A stretch of 64,000 nucleotides of DNA from Apodemus sylvaticus (GCF_947179515.1 NC_067488.1:40032342-40096341); one strand, 5' to 3'. Positions 22,203-32,499 are shown, numbered from the stretch's first letter. Numbers and translations are program-made. The notes: generated from the sequence alone by a model not told the origin.

Positions 22203-22440
22203 CCAATATGGAGGCCTCGTATCTGACTGGCAGGAGGCAGCAGCAGCGGCTGGTCCAGAGGAAGGACCATCAGCAGTAGAACCAAGCGGACAGGGTCCAG
22301 GCAGACCCTGCGCCCATGACCACTGGCCATCGCTGGCCAGCCAGGCTGCGAGCAGCGGAGGATTTATGGCGCCTTTTACCACACAGAAGCCACACCAGAA
22401 CTCTGCCTCCTGCCAGTCAGATACGAGGCCTCCATATTGG
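22203..22440. repeat. Perfect 38-bp inverted repeat at L1 inversion junction
   Basis: Bases 22203-22240 and 22403-22440 are perfect reverse complements (38 of 38); the match ends at both sides (22202/22441 and 22241/22402 do not pair). The 162 bp between are L1 5' UTR in plus orientation, opposite to the rest of the element. One arm belongs to the sense L1, the other to the inner end of the inverted segment, i.e. the same L1 stretch was copied twice, once from each primed strand. Confidence 0.95.
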
Positions 22441-22452
22441 GAGGGGGTTCTT
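22439..22452. repeat. Right target-site duplication of the second L1
   Basis: GGGAGGGGGTTCTT, matching 15760-15773 with one mismatch. Its first two bases overlap the last GG of the inverted-repeat arm, a two-base microhomology at the junction. Confidence 0.75.
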
Positions 22453-23700
22453 ACCAACTGCTCTGAGTGCAGAAGGTTTTCTAGGATAGGTCAGGAGATG
22501 GTGACTTCACTGGAACAGAGCAGCCATATATATTTAGTTATTTTTATCAACTATACTTGGTTATATCATCATCAAATTTCCAAATTAAGGAATAAAGCCA
22601 GAACCTGAACTTCACTTAGACATACAGATTCATTGCAATCTGATTTTTTATATCCATGTGTGTGTGTTTGTGTGTGTGTGTGAGCTCATTCAAAATATAT
22701 ATGCATGAATATGTTCTGAGACTGCATTTTACTGTTTACAGTTTTTCTCATTTTTCTTGACTATGTAGGCTCAGCAAAAATAAAATGGCAGGTTGAATAA
22801 TTAACAGTAGAGGCAGCTAAGACTAAGCTATGCAAAGATTAGTTCCAGCACAGATTTTATTTAATGTTCTAAAATAGTGACCTGCAGAAAGAAAAGGGTG
22901 CTCATTTGAAAAACTCTATTGACAAAGGAGGAGCAAGAAAGCCGTGAAATTCAAAATGCCAAAGTCATTCTCGGAAACTGTGTACTCTGCATTCCAGGCA
23001 ATTCTGCTAAACGTTGGACCATAAATCCAAATGTCTGGCTCTATAAAGCTTCACCTTTTGGGATGCCTAACTGGCTAGCCAAAGCAAGAGGTAAGTATGC
23101 GTTGTGCTAGATGGTCAAATCTAGGCAGACTATATGAGCCAGTGATATTTCTGTTTGTGTGTTTTTAAATTCTCCATCCTCTCTTGAAAATTCATGAGGG
23201 CTCTCTGTCCCAGTAACTCACTCTTAGTCACTCTTTTGCACCTTTCTCTTAGTTGAGTGGATATGTTGTTAAATAGTGCCACCTAAGAGTATGTTATGTA
23301 ATCCCCATCCATGGCTTCCACCAAATGCAAACTTCATTGTCACCAGGAGATAAGTGAGACAAAGCATCATTCCTGAAATGTTTGTATTTGGTTTTAGTCC
23401 ATGGTCTTTGCCTCTGTTGCTTCTGAGTTCACGTGAGTCAGAACACACATTTGTGAGTCTTTGTTTAGTGTCTGTTGGCACAGCATGAGGAAATACTCAT
23501 AGAACACTTGGGGGACATTCAAGGTCCAATATTATTTCCAGTAAAGACATGGCTATCTTTAGCACAAGTCTTATTTGCTCTATGATTGACAAGGCCAGTT
23601 CTGACTGGTCATCAAACTCCACAGCTGAGGAAGGCTTCAGCATGTAGAAGATTGTTACTTCTACGTCCAAATGAGACACATGGAGTTATTGGCTTGTGGA
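22453..23700. other. Unique sequence; possibly the last bases of the old L1 at its left
   Basis: The first 50 or so bases may still be 5' UTR of the interrupted old L1. The rest is AT-rich with a short TG run at 22659-22682. A 63-codon frame at 22919-23110 has no recognisable domain. Confidence 0.4.
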
Positions 23701-23865
23701 CATAGTATTATTATTAGCATTGAGCATATCTTCAAACTTATTTAAACTTCATGAAGTCTCATGAGTTCTTTATATATATTACATGTCAATTAAGGAACAG
23801 GCTATGAAAGATTAATTACCTTTCTCAGTGTCACTTAGCTTAAAAATAAAACTCCAGTACTTTAG
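23700..23865 (-). mobile_element. Possible MIR SINE remnant
   Basis: Antisense MIR-like order: 'taaacttcatgaa', then 'gaaagattaattacctttctcagtgtcactta', corresponding to the cytosolic 'aactgag..taagtaacttgcc.aaggtcac' region. Heavily diverged and AT-drifted. Confidence 0.35.
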
Positions 23866-24265
23866 TAAACTGTATCACGCAATGTTAACGAATTACTAAT
23901 AAATAAAATATGTCTTGGATATTTAATAATTTCATTTGGAAAATTAACTTCAATTGTTAATAATTAAAAAATAATATCAAACTTTACTTCTAATGGAAAT
24001 GTATTGCTTTCAAGTGTATCATTTTAGCTAAGATCTGACATACCAGAATTTTTTTCATGAAGCACAAATTATAAAAGTTTATCCCCTAAGAGACGTTTCA
24101 CAAATAGAAATAAAAATTGCTAGTCCTACAAAGTCAGCAATGGGACATTGTTAGCTTGGAAAGATATGAGAACCACAATGAAATTTCTTTTTCACTGTCA
24201 AAAATTTATTCCATTTATTTTAGCTCGATGTCAAGGCCATAAGATGGGTTTTAGTACCTACCCAA

Positions 24266-24340
24266 TTGTTGTTGTTGTTGTTGTTGTTGTTCTTCTTCTT
24301 CTTCTTCTTCTTATTATTATTATTATTATTATTATTATTG
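24266..24340. repeat. Three-phase trinucleotide microsatellite (GTT)n(CTT)n(ATT)n
   Basis: An uninterrupted series of about 8 GTT, 7 CTT and 9 ATT units in a row. The motif changes by one base at each switch and the TT backbone is kept throughout, as expected if point mutations in one array were successively amplified. Confidence 0.95.
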
Positions 24341-24354
24341 TTTATTTAAAATGC

Positions 24355-24470
24355 CAGGACAGGGTAGAGGGAGTGTGTGGGTTGGTGAGTAGGAAGGGGG
24401 GAATGGGATAGGGTGTTTTTGGAGGGGAAACCAGGAAAGGCATAACATTTGAAATGAAATTTTTGATATG
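24355..24470 (+). mobile_element. Short old L1 3' end
   Basis: Shows 'gggatagggtgtttttggaggggaaaccaggaaagg' followed by 'ataacatttgaaatg', the final words of older murid L1 3' UTRs. No tail or duplication remains. Confidence 0.5.
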
Positions 24471-24494
24471 CATATGAAAGTGAGCTAGTGCAAA

Positions 24495-24690
24495 ATACAT
24501 ATGTATGGGTGCTAAAGAAATGGGTCAGTAGGTAAGAGCCCTGGCTGCTTTTGCATATATCCTGAGTTTCTTTCCCATCACCTAGATGAAAGCTCCATTC
24601 CTACAGATTCAAAACCACCTTCTAGACAGCATGGGCATTTCATGCATATGGTGTACTTAAACACCCATACAAACACCCAAACACATGAAA
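24495..24690 (+). mobile_element. Diverged B2-type SINE
   Basis: A tRNA-like head with B-box resemblance ('aaatgggtcagtaggtaagagccctggctgctttt') and body text ('cctgagtttctttcccatcacc', 'cacacatgaaata' tail). Many substitutions; boundaries approximate. Confidence 0.5.
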
Positions 24691-24949
24691 TATAGCAAGT
24701 ATAAATGCTTTATTTATATTTATAAACAGATATAAATATAAATAATATAAATATAAATGTACTTATACTTTACCATACTGCTTACTAATTTTCATCCTTA
24801 TGACCAGATAGGTGTATCAAGATACAATGATATGTGAAAAAATTCATAATACAACTTGATAAGTTCTCAATATTTTTATTGGGAAAAATCCAATGAAAGT
24901 GTATTCTTAGACCTTCTTTAGATTCTTTAACTAATTTACCTTTTCTTGA

Positions 24950-25390
24950 TTTTTAATTAATCCATTGATTCATTTGCATTACAACCCAATATCAGCCCCC
25001 TTCTCTCCTCACAATATGGCCTTACACAGATCCTCCCCTAGCCCCCTTCCCCTTCTCTTCTGAAAAGGGTGGCCCCCTCTGGATACAAGAGGTGGCCACT
25101 CCAGGATCCATTTCCCCCACTGCTAGGAGTCTCACCTAGAGTTACCCTGGAGCTTCATCCACTCCCAGGTCTCTAGCATATCCTAAAGATGCTCAGATCC
25201 CCAGCACATCATCAATTTCCCTTCTCTATCCACTGCTCTTTCTACACCTTATCCTTCTTCCCCATTAGACTTTTCACAATCTAGTCATTGCATAAAACTA
25301 AGTTTCAAGTTGATGTATTAAGGAACCATTAACTGTATTGGGAAGCTCCATACTTCTGATGGCTGTGACCATCAGCCTGAGCATTCTTGA
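24950..25390 (-). mobile_element. Old L1 3' UTR, antisense
   Basis: Pyrimidine-rich antisense of an old L1 3' end: 'attacaacccaatatcagccccc', 'ctcccctagcccccttccccttctcttctgaaaaggg' and a later 'ctctggatacaagaggtgg'. I recognise the order of words from old murid L1 tails; the subfamily is uncertain. Confidence 0.5.
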
Positions 25391-26935
25391 TGGACTGGGT
25401 GTCAATATACAAACATACAAAATACAATGATATTCATTGTATATGTAATATTAAATATAATTTAGTCAGTGATTAATCAGTCAATTCCTTCATGCACATT
25501 ACATAAATCTTTATATGCTTATGCCAAAGAAATAGCACATTGACAATTGCACCCCAGTCCCTTTGATAACCCAAGTCCATATGATTGTCTGTTCATAGAC
25601 AATGCTCTTTGCTTGTCTAAAGTTGAGACATACATATGTATATTTGGGTATTTCATTATTCTCTTTTATGAAAATTAAAACAAATCTAATATTAAAGTTA
25701 GAAGTCCTCTCCTTTCTCTAGGAATTTTAGGAAATTTCATTTGCCTAAAATCATATATAGCTTCAACTCTAATGCTCTGAACCAAGGTCAACAATCTCCT
25801 GTTACGGAACCCTGTACCTGTAAGATTTCGCTGTGGAAGTGGCCAACCATGTGTTTAGTTTCTCCATTTGGGAATAAAGTCTTTTAGGCTTAATTAAGGC
25901 AATAATCTGAAGAAGTAATCATTCTTGAGAGACTAAGTCTTAAGTCTTCTGAGAAACACCTTTTCAAAAATGAACACATGAAGACAGGGAAAGGGTCACG
26001 TGAATACGAAGCAAGGATTAGAGTTATGCTTCTAGAAGCTAAGATCTCTTGGAGCCCTATTATAAAGGCTCTCCAGTCTTCCTTCCTGGAAATCTCTCAG
26101 TTGTGAAAAATGGAACAGTCCTGACATAAATTGCCACATGTTGGGCAGGTGCATGAGTGGTACCACTGTGCAAGGATGAATATCTAAGATGCAGGGAGCT
26201 GACAGACTGAGTAGGGACCTGCTTTTTGCTCACTCATTGCAAACCCTGAGGTGACCTTGATTTGGCCCCATGTTTTCAGATCACCATTATTTAGGTAAAA
26301 CCCCAAAAGGTCAAGGACAAAGATGATCATTACTAATATTCTGTTAGCAACAATATTTAGCTTCCTGTTGAATCCTTAAACAAATTTCTAATTTTGGAAT
26401 TTTCACAAATTTTCATAAAGGTACCTCATGTAATCAAAGGCATCCTCACTTTATGAGGAGTTTCTTGCTAGAGTAAACACAGTGTGTCTCCAAAGTTAAG
26501 ACAATTATATTATGATGCCAGCAGAAGTATGAAGATTACAAGGGAATGGGACCCAGAGGCACTGCTAGACAAGCCCAGGTGTTGGCTGCTAAGCATAGTT
26601 AGCATGAAATGCCCTGACCACAAAGGCAATTTTTACAAAATAACACTGATGTCCTGGGAATCTCTTTGTTAAAGTCAAACTAAATTACATGGATTTGCAC
26701 TGATGTGTTTGAACTCAGAATTAGAAAATGTTAAAGTAAACATTCTCTAGAGATACACATTACTCAACAGATAATGAAACAGCTAGTAAAAAGTGGCTTG
26801 AGAAATACAGGGGTTGATGTGTCTGAAGTCTCCAAAGGAAGTGCTCAGGCTGAATGAAATGCAGGTAATAGCTGTGCTGTCATGAGTTTGTTCTCTCCAT
26901 TGCAGCAGAAACAACACAGATGTAATTTCTATTGA
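25391..26935. other. AT-rich unique sequence, no gene recognised
   Basis: Contains no long frame and no repeat that I can name. A 62-codon frame at 26484-26672 has no recognisable domain. Confidence 0.5.
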
Positions 26936-26940
26936 GTAAT

Positions 26941-27003
26941 TTCTATTCTATTCTATTCTATTCTATTCTATTCTATTCTATTCTATTCTATCATCATCAT
27001 CAT
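26941..27003. repeat. (TTCTA)10 pentanucleotide array followed by (TCA)n
   Basis: Ten perfect TTCTA units occupy 26941-26990 and run straight into four TCA units. A degenerate unit precedes at 26926. Confidence 0.95.
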
Positions 27004-27063
27004 TAATTGCTCATACTGAAGAGAATTCTGAAATTTATTCTTTTTTCAGTTATCCACTTAAGG

Positions 27064-27264
27064 CAGTGGTTTTCAACCTTCTTAATTTTGTGACCCTTTA
27101 ATACAGCTCCTCATGTTGTAGTGACCCATAACCATAAAATTATTTTGTTGCTACTTCATAATTGTAATTTTCTATTGCAATGAGTCATAATGTAAGCATC
27201 TCATATTCAGACTATTTTATATGTGATCCCCAAAGGATGGCAACCAATAAGTTGAGATTCACTG
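27064..27264. mobile_element. Non-autonomous hAT DNA transposon (URR1-like)
   Basis: About 200 bp with terminal inverted repeats of hAT type: CAGTGGTTTTCAACCTT at the left end, and at the right end a sequence whose reverse complement is CAGTGAATCTCAACTT. Flanks are ACTTAAGG (27056-27063) and ACTTAAGA (27265-27272), an 8-bp target duplication with one mismatch, as hAT transposases make. Internal words ('gtgacccataaccataaaattattttgttgctacttcataa') are those of a common rodent element. No open frame, so it was mobilised in trans and is now a fossil. Confidence 0.85.
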
Positions 27265-27829
27265 ACTTAAGATATCCTGTTTTCAAATGAGACCTATATA
27301 TTGTATAAATAATAACCACCTTATCTCTATACTTATTGATTCCAATATTAATTACATCTAAATTACATATTATCAATATATGATTACTTTTATTTTGTTG
27401 TCATAAAATACCATGGCCAAACCAACTTACAGACATTTCTTTTGGTTTCTGGTTCCACAGGTAAGACTCTTATTTAGAGATAAGTGTCCATAAAGTCAGG
27501 TAGGCATGGCAGCAGGGACAGGAAGTTGAATGGTCACAACTTCAAACACAAGTACAAAGCAGAATGCAAACTCAAAATTTTGCAAAGCTTTACATTCCCA
27601 AAGCCCACTCCCAGGGACATACAAACTCCATCAAGGATACAACTATTTGACACTTCAAGTAGTTCTATAAACATAGGACTAAATATTCAAATGCCTGAGA
27701 CCATAAGGACAGTTTTCATTCAAGCCAACAAACATGGTAAAACAAACAAAAAAAAATGTATAGAAAACATAGTACCTAATACTAACTCTAGTCAATGAGT
27801 ATTTGTTTGAGGCCAAGAATGCTACTTAA

Positions 27830-28190
27830 CATATTTATTTTAAATTTTTTCCATAGACTATACTTTGATTATATTGTTTTCTCTTGCCCAACTCCAACTC
27901 TCCTCATCTTCTTTTTCACTCAACTTTACATATTCATAATCTACCCCCAAGCCTCCAGCCCCCACCACACACCACAAATGAAAATCAAAACAAACAAGAT
28001 TTCTACTCCTTCAAAACAGGAAAAATCCCAGCAATGAGAAAGAGAAGTAGGTACAAAATCTCACTCCCAACCAAGAAGTGATACCTGCTAGACAAGGTCA
28101 GATCACTTTTCTCTAGCGGAGTGTCACTAAGTATATAAATCAACCACACACAAACAGGCTCCATGTCAGGAGTAGTTAGCCAAAACAATT
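27830..28190 (-). mobile_element. Old L1 3' UTR, antisense
   Basis: Antisense tail words: 'gggcccaactcc..ctcctc'-like pyrimidine tract at 27890-27960, then 'ggtcagatcacttttctctagcggagtgtcactaagtatataaatcaaccac' and 'aggagtagttagcc', parts of a common old rodent L1 3' UTR. Chance frames here are of no interest. Confidence 0.5.
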
Positions 28191-28199
28191 CCTTAATTT

Positions 28200-28400
28200 T
28201 GTTTGTTTTTGATGTGAGTGTTGGAGGTTTGTTGTTGTTGTAGTTTGTTTGCTTTTGTTTTTTGTCTTTGTTTTGTTGTGTTTTATATCCCTGTGTAGGT
28301 TTGCATACATGTAGAGGTCAAGGGTCAAAGCTTGGCTTCTTCCTCAATGACCTCAATGACCTCAATTTATCTTCTTTTCTCCTTTTGTGCTTTTACTTAA
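28200..28400. other. T/G-rich filler, possible old SINE
   Basis: GTTT/GTTG-rich from 28198 to 28280, then 'tgcatacatgtagaggtcaagggtcaa..cttggcttcttcctcaatgacc', reminiscent of a B4/RSINE-type antisense element, with a small tandem copy of CTCAATGAC. Weak. Confidence 0.3.
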
Positions 28401-28760
28401 TTTATTAATCTATTAATTATTTGACACATGCATATCTATGTTTAAAGGGTTCAGATTACTGTCTCCCTATACCTGTGCTTATCTTCCTCTTACTGCTGTG
28501 ATACCCTCCTCAATTGTCTTTATAAATACCTTTCTAATATTTAACTTTGTGATTTTGTTTTGATTGTGTCCCACTGAGTTTAACTAGAGCAATCTAATTT
28601 ACAATGAGTTTTATATTACATTGGTGAGGCCTGTTATGCTCAACATACAACTAGAGATAATGACTTCCTCTCCTCCCAGAATCTATCAGTAGTCAGTCAA
28701 TAGTTCATCAGGAAGGTATAAAAATACATAAACTACCCTTCCAATCCTTGACTATTGACA
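28400..28760 (-). mobile_element. Old L1 3' UTR, antisense (second block)
   Basis: Contains 'tttgattgtgtcccactgagtttaactag', 'gttatgctcaacatac' and other words typical of antisense old L1 tails. It may be the continuation of the 27830-28190 block. Confidence 0.4.
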
Positions 28761-28789
28761 AGATGAGTACAGTTCAATTTCAACTAAGA

Positions 28790-29230
28790 GGCCATCTTGG
28801 GATCAGACTCTATCTTAAAAGAAAAAAGCCAAAAGGTTTAGCCTACGGCTGTACCCAGGCTACACCCAAGAACCAGGAAGGACCCCATGGCTTGCCCCTG
28901 GCCAGTTCCTCCCTAGTTACTTCCTAGCAACAGTTAATCAAAAATTCATCTGACTGTTTCAGATGTACTTCCAGTGTACTTTCAAATCCATTGTGATTGT
29001 ATGTGGTCTTGCTTCAGAGCATCCAGGCTAAACTCCCCTCACTTGCTCACCATTTCCTATAAAGCCTTATCTCCTTAAGAGCTCAGGCCTGCATCCTCCC
29101 ATTCTGCTGTCAGAGACAGCAATGTGGCCCAAGCTCAAGCTTATGACAAAGAGACCCTAATGCTGTTACATTGGAAATGGTTCCTTGGTGTTACTTTGGG
29201 GTTCACAAACACTTCCTGGCACAATACAAC
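28790..29230 (+). mobile_element. LTR-like element of an endogenous retrovirus-type repeat
   Basis: Arranged like an LTR: a U3-like stretch with 'gaaccaggaaggaccccatggc', a TATA-type box in 'cctataaagccttatc' (near 29057), an R/U5-like part with 'gagacagcaatgtggcccaagctcaagctt' and an end near 'cacttcctggcacaata'. It carries no coding sequence. I recognise the text as a dispersed rodent LTR but cannot name the family, and I find no duplication at its ends. Confidence 0.45.
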
Positions 29231-30628
29231 TACTGTGAGATCATGTTTACAATGGTTATTGTCATGCTCAGAGGCAGTACTTAACAGCCCTTCTCTCTAT
29301 CTTCTGTTTATGACTTTTGTTTCTGTGCCATTTTTGTTCTGGACCTGAGCCGTAGAAGGAGTAATGTACATATTCCTTTTAGGACTAAGCATTCAACTTA
29401 CTCTTACCACTTCCATCCAGCAGCTGTGGGCCTCTGTATCACCACTCTTCACTGCAATGACAAGCTACTCCAATTAAGAGTGAGATGAATATTTATCTAT
29501 AGACAGTAATATAAATATTTAGAAATAATTTGGTGCTGTGTCATTTTAGAAAACAACAGTAGAAAGTTCGATCTAGGGCCTGTGACTTCCCAAGCCATGG
29601 GTTTTTGTGGAGAACCTCATGAAATTGAGGTAGAAATCTGACATTACAGGAAAGCTCTGAGCTCCAGGAAAAATGGTGGCCACATTTTACCAACAGGGCT
29701 GGGGCTGGCTTCTCCTTCACTGACTTGGCCTGGGGAACTAAATCACTCCACACCCTCTACCTATGGAATGTCTCATAGCCTAGCTTAGATTACAGGTTCA
29801 GCTTCCTTTGTTTTGATAAGAAACTGTTCAGCAAGCCCACGCGATTTCTGGAGTGCTTCCCCATGCTAATGAGGCATCTTAGTACCTTAGCCTTCAGCCA
29901 AAGACCTTTGCCCACCCTGGATATTCATACCTAATTTCCCCAAACTACATACTCCTTGATTCACCCTGATTACAGTTGATTTGTCTCCCGGAAGTTCATC
30001 CCAAGTGATGCCATTTCCATTCGTACTCATGGGCCATCTGAAACCCTGCTCATTGGACTAAAGCCCAAGAGGGCTTACAGGTTTGTTTAAATCTGATTTA
30101 CAATAACAAGCATGAATTCACTCCATGGTGAAGGTGTTAAATCCAATCAGCCAATTAGCTCCTTGGACAGGTAGCTCCAAGGATCTGCTGGTTTCTGCCA
30201 TCCTACCCTGAGCTTATAGATGTATACTGCCCAATGTGCACATCTTATGTAGTTTCTAGGGATCTGGTGTGTGCCATCTTACCAACTCATCTGTCTCCCC
30301 AACCCCAGCCCTGACTCACACTTAAGGACAGAATTTACATATGTATGCCTATTTACATACAGCCTCCTATAGGCTCCCAAGCTCAGCAAGGGCTTATACT
30401 GGGCAGAAACTGTGAATACTTGCTTACTCCACAGAGGAGTATGACAAATGGGGGTGAATTGAGTTTGCCAATCAGTTGACTTTATGATTAACTTTGTATG
30501 GCAAATATAATCACAAAGGTCCATGGAAGTGGAAGGGGAAAGAAGAAAGAAGAGAACAATGTATGAAGAAGCTGAGGAATGCTGCTGTTTGTGAAGATGG
30601 GAGAAGGCAGCCCCAAGCCAAGGTGACT
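29231..30628. other. Mixed sequence, possibly a further LTR-like repeat, no gene
   Basis: The part 29760-30260 has a moderate GC content and an even texture like an old LTR ('cccatgctaatgaggcatc', 'gaaaccctgctcattgga') but I cannot classify it. A long minus-strand frame (30279-30977) owes its length to the B1 at its start and the A-rich run, not to a gene. Confidence 0.4.
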
Positions 30629-30708
30629 TAAAAAACAAACAAACAAACAAACAAAAACCCCAAAAGTCAAAACAAAACAAGACAAAACAAACAAACAAAA
30701 AAAAAAAC
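30629..30708. repeat. A-rich (AAAC)n simple repeat
   Basis: Several AAAC units, then AAAC/AAAAC variants up to an A run at 30698-30708. It resembles a mutated SINE or L1 tail. Confidence 0.8.
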
Positions 30709-30760
30709 TGCAAAGAAAACATGGCCTCCCCGGCAACTTGGGAAAGAACACAGAATTGCA

Positions 30761-30837
30761 GACATTTTGATTCTATCTCAGTAATACCTAGATGGGACAG
30801 ACATTTTGATTCTATCTCAGTAATACCTAGATTGGAC
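30761..30837. repeat. Near-perfect 39-bp tandem duplication
   Basis: The 39-bp unit beginning GACATTTTGATTCTATCTCA at 30761 repeats at 30800; one base differs (GATGGGACA against GATTGGACA). Two copies only. Confidence 0.9.
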
Positions 30838-30858
30838 ATGTAACCCAAAAAAGTGCTA

Positions 30859-31030
30859 CATTTGTGCCATTTTTTTTTTGAGACAGGGTTTCTCTGTATA
30901 GCCCTGGCTGTCCTGGAACTCACTCTGTAGACCAGGCTGGCCTCGAACTCAGAAATCTGCCTGCCTCTGTGTCCCAAGTGCTGGGATTAAAGGTGTGTGC
31001 CACCACTGCCTAGCTCATTTGTGTGATTTT
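30859..31030 (-). mobile_element. B1: B1 SINE with target-site duplication
   Basis: 7SL-derived B1 in antisense: T tail (30870-30879), 'gagacagggtttctctgtatagccctggctgtcctgg', 'gtgctgggattaaaggtgtg', ending near 31015. The flanks CATTTGTGCCATTTT (30859-30873) and CATTTGTGTGATTTT (31016-31030) agree at 13 of 15 positions and are the duplicated target. The A and B promoter boxes lie in the 5' half on the minus strand. Confidence 0.95.
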
Positions 31031-32335
31031 GAGCCTTCTGATTTGTGACATTTTATTAAAGCATTAGTAGCAAACCAGTACACCATGTATTACCTTCCTC
31101 AAAAGAAGAAGTAGTTCGCATACATGTGTAGCTCCTCCCAACATACAATTGACTTTTGCATATGTTATATAATTTGGGTTTCAGCCTACCCCATCATGAC
31201 AGGAAGCCTTGATTTATGAGAAATGTACAGAGGTGGGTGAATGCTAACTAGCACAGAAGCTTTATTTCAGAATGTTGGCTCTAACATTGGCACCAGGAAA
31301 AGAGTCAATCTGTGTTTGCTGTGGATTAAGAAGAGAGGGATGGTCCATTAAAAAAACCTATAATGTCATAGAGCATTCACCACCACAGCCATCCTCTATA
31401 GCTTCCTGTTGGCCCTGCAATTTCACCTGCAACATCCCACATCCCACCACTCAAACCTTCATAATCAGAATTGATACCTCAAGGAGGCTTCAGCTGCTTC
31501 CACTGGAATCTGCAAGCCATGGGGTGGGGGTGGGGGTGGGGGTAGGTGCAACCACAAATGTCACCTTTCTAAAATAGGATCCTATTTGTGCTCTCACCGC
31601 GTGATACTGCAGGGAATACATAGTGTGCTTCTCTCCTCATCTTTTTTCCCCCTAAATCAGGCAAATTACAGAGCCATGTGATGCTACTTCAGAGTCCACT
31701 TAGCTTAATTGAACGGAATGTGATTTCTGTGTAGCACAGGTGGCGACCTAGGCAGCTTATCATCTGATTTGAGGTGGCTGTCTCTAAATGAGGTGCTTGC
31801 AGAGCACATTTTCATAGACTGCAAAAGGGAAAAGACCCAGCATGAGAGGCAGGGGTGGGTATTCTCAAGGGCTAATCCGGTCTGTTATGAGCTGGGCTTT
31901 TAGAGGAAGCCTTCCCACCTTCCACTTAACACCCCTGTACATAAAAGATGAAGAATTGAAATTCCAAATGCTCCATGCACTCTTCAGACCACAAGAAAAA
32001 GAAGGACTTAAGTCCCAGAAGAAATTTCTCATGGCTCTCTCTTGTCCAAGGCCTGTGATATACACAATGTTCTGTGCTCTGAGGCTGGAGTAGGGTGTAG
32101 GAACTGTGGACTGTCAAGTACAATGTCTGTTTCTGAAAATGAGACAAAGCCCTGGCCTTGCCCTTGACCACAGCTTCATTTTGATAAAGCAGTCAGAGCC
32201 TGTCATTTCAGCAAGTTGGTTGCTTCTCTTTCTTGAGACTGTTTTCCCTTTTTTTCTATAAGATTTATTTTAAATCTTAAAGAAATCTTTATTTAGATTT
32301 AATGGATATCAATGGCTATCTTCATGTCTGCTGTG
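31031..32335. other. Mostly unique sequence; candidate conserved non-coding segment
   Basis: A short (TGGGGG)n run lies at 31521-31545. The part 31640-31830 is free of repeats, balanced in base content and has AT-rich homeodomain-like words within it; it could be a conserved element, but this needs a cross-species alignment. An 83-codon frame at 31842-32093 has no domain that I know. Confidence 0.4.
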
Positions 32336-32344
32336 CCATTCATT

Positions 32345-32487
32345 GTGGTCATGCTTAAAGAGTCCATTCGAGGATGCCAGAACCCCAGGATCTAGAATTA
32401 CAGAAAGGTGTGGTTGCAAGGAAAATGACAAGAATGAAACTGCAAGAGCAGTAAGGGCTCTGGACTACTGAGTCATCTCTCCAGCCT
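32345..32487 (-). mobile_element. B2: Diverged B2 SINE, antisense
   Basis: Ends at 'gactactgagtcatctctccagcc', the antisense of the B2 tRNA-like head, preceded by 'gcaagagcagtaagggctct'. The upstream body is badly eroded. Confidence 0.7.
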
Positions 32488-32499
32488 CTTTATCTTCTG

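Larger units (their letters stand above)
15774..22438 (-). mobile_element. L1: Near-full-length L1, 5' end inverted (twin priming), ORF2 broken
   Basis: On the minus strand: 5' UTR (22202 down to 21196), ORF1 (21195-19972), ORF2 (19910-16084, disrupted), 3' UTR and A-rich tail (seen as T-rich 15774-15842, with C/G interruptions). The outermost 5' segment, 22241-22440, is in the opposite orientation: it reads as the first part of the L1 5' UTR on the plus strand, parallel to 370-560 of the first L1. The element sits inside the 5' UTR of an older L1 and is bounded by an imperfect 14-bp duplication. It resembles the first L1 closely but has more damage, so it is somewhat older. Confidence 0.9.

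Noticed and set aside
22205..22215. CCATATTGG as an SRF (CArG) site in the L1 5' UTR
   Set aside because: It has five A/T bases between CC and GG, one short of the CArG consensus.
22203..22440. 38-bp inverted repeat as a hairpin RNA gene or transposon terminal repeat
   Set aside because: The enclosed 162 bp and both arms are L1 5' UTR, so an L1 inversion explains all of it.
21573..22608. 139- and 210-codon plus-strand frames
   Set aside because: Antisense of the GC-rich L1 5' UTR; the repeated peptide text only reflects the tandem promoter units.
24266..27003. Regular spacing of simple repeats as a CRISPR-like array
   Set aside because: The units are 3 or 5 bp with no spacers, and the genome is clearly mammalian.
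30279..30977. 232-codon minus-strand frame
   Set aside because: It starts inside a B1 and runs through A-rich simple repeat and a tandem duplication. No protein similarity that I can recognise.
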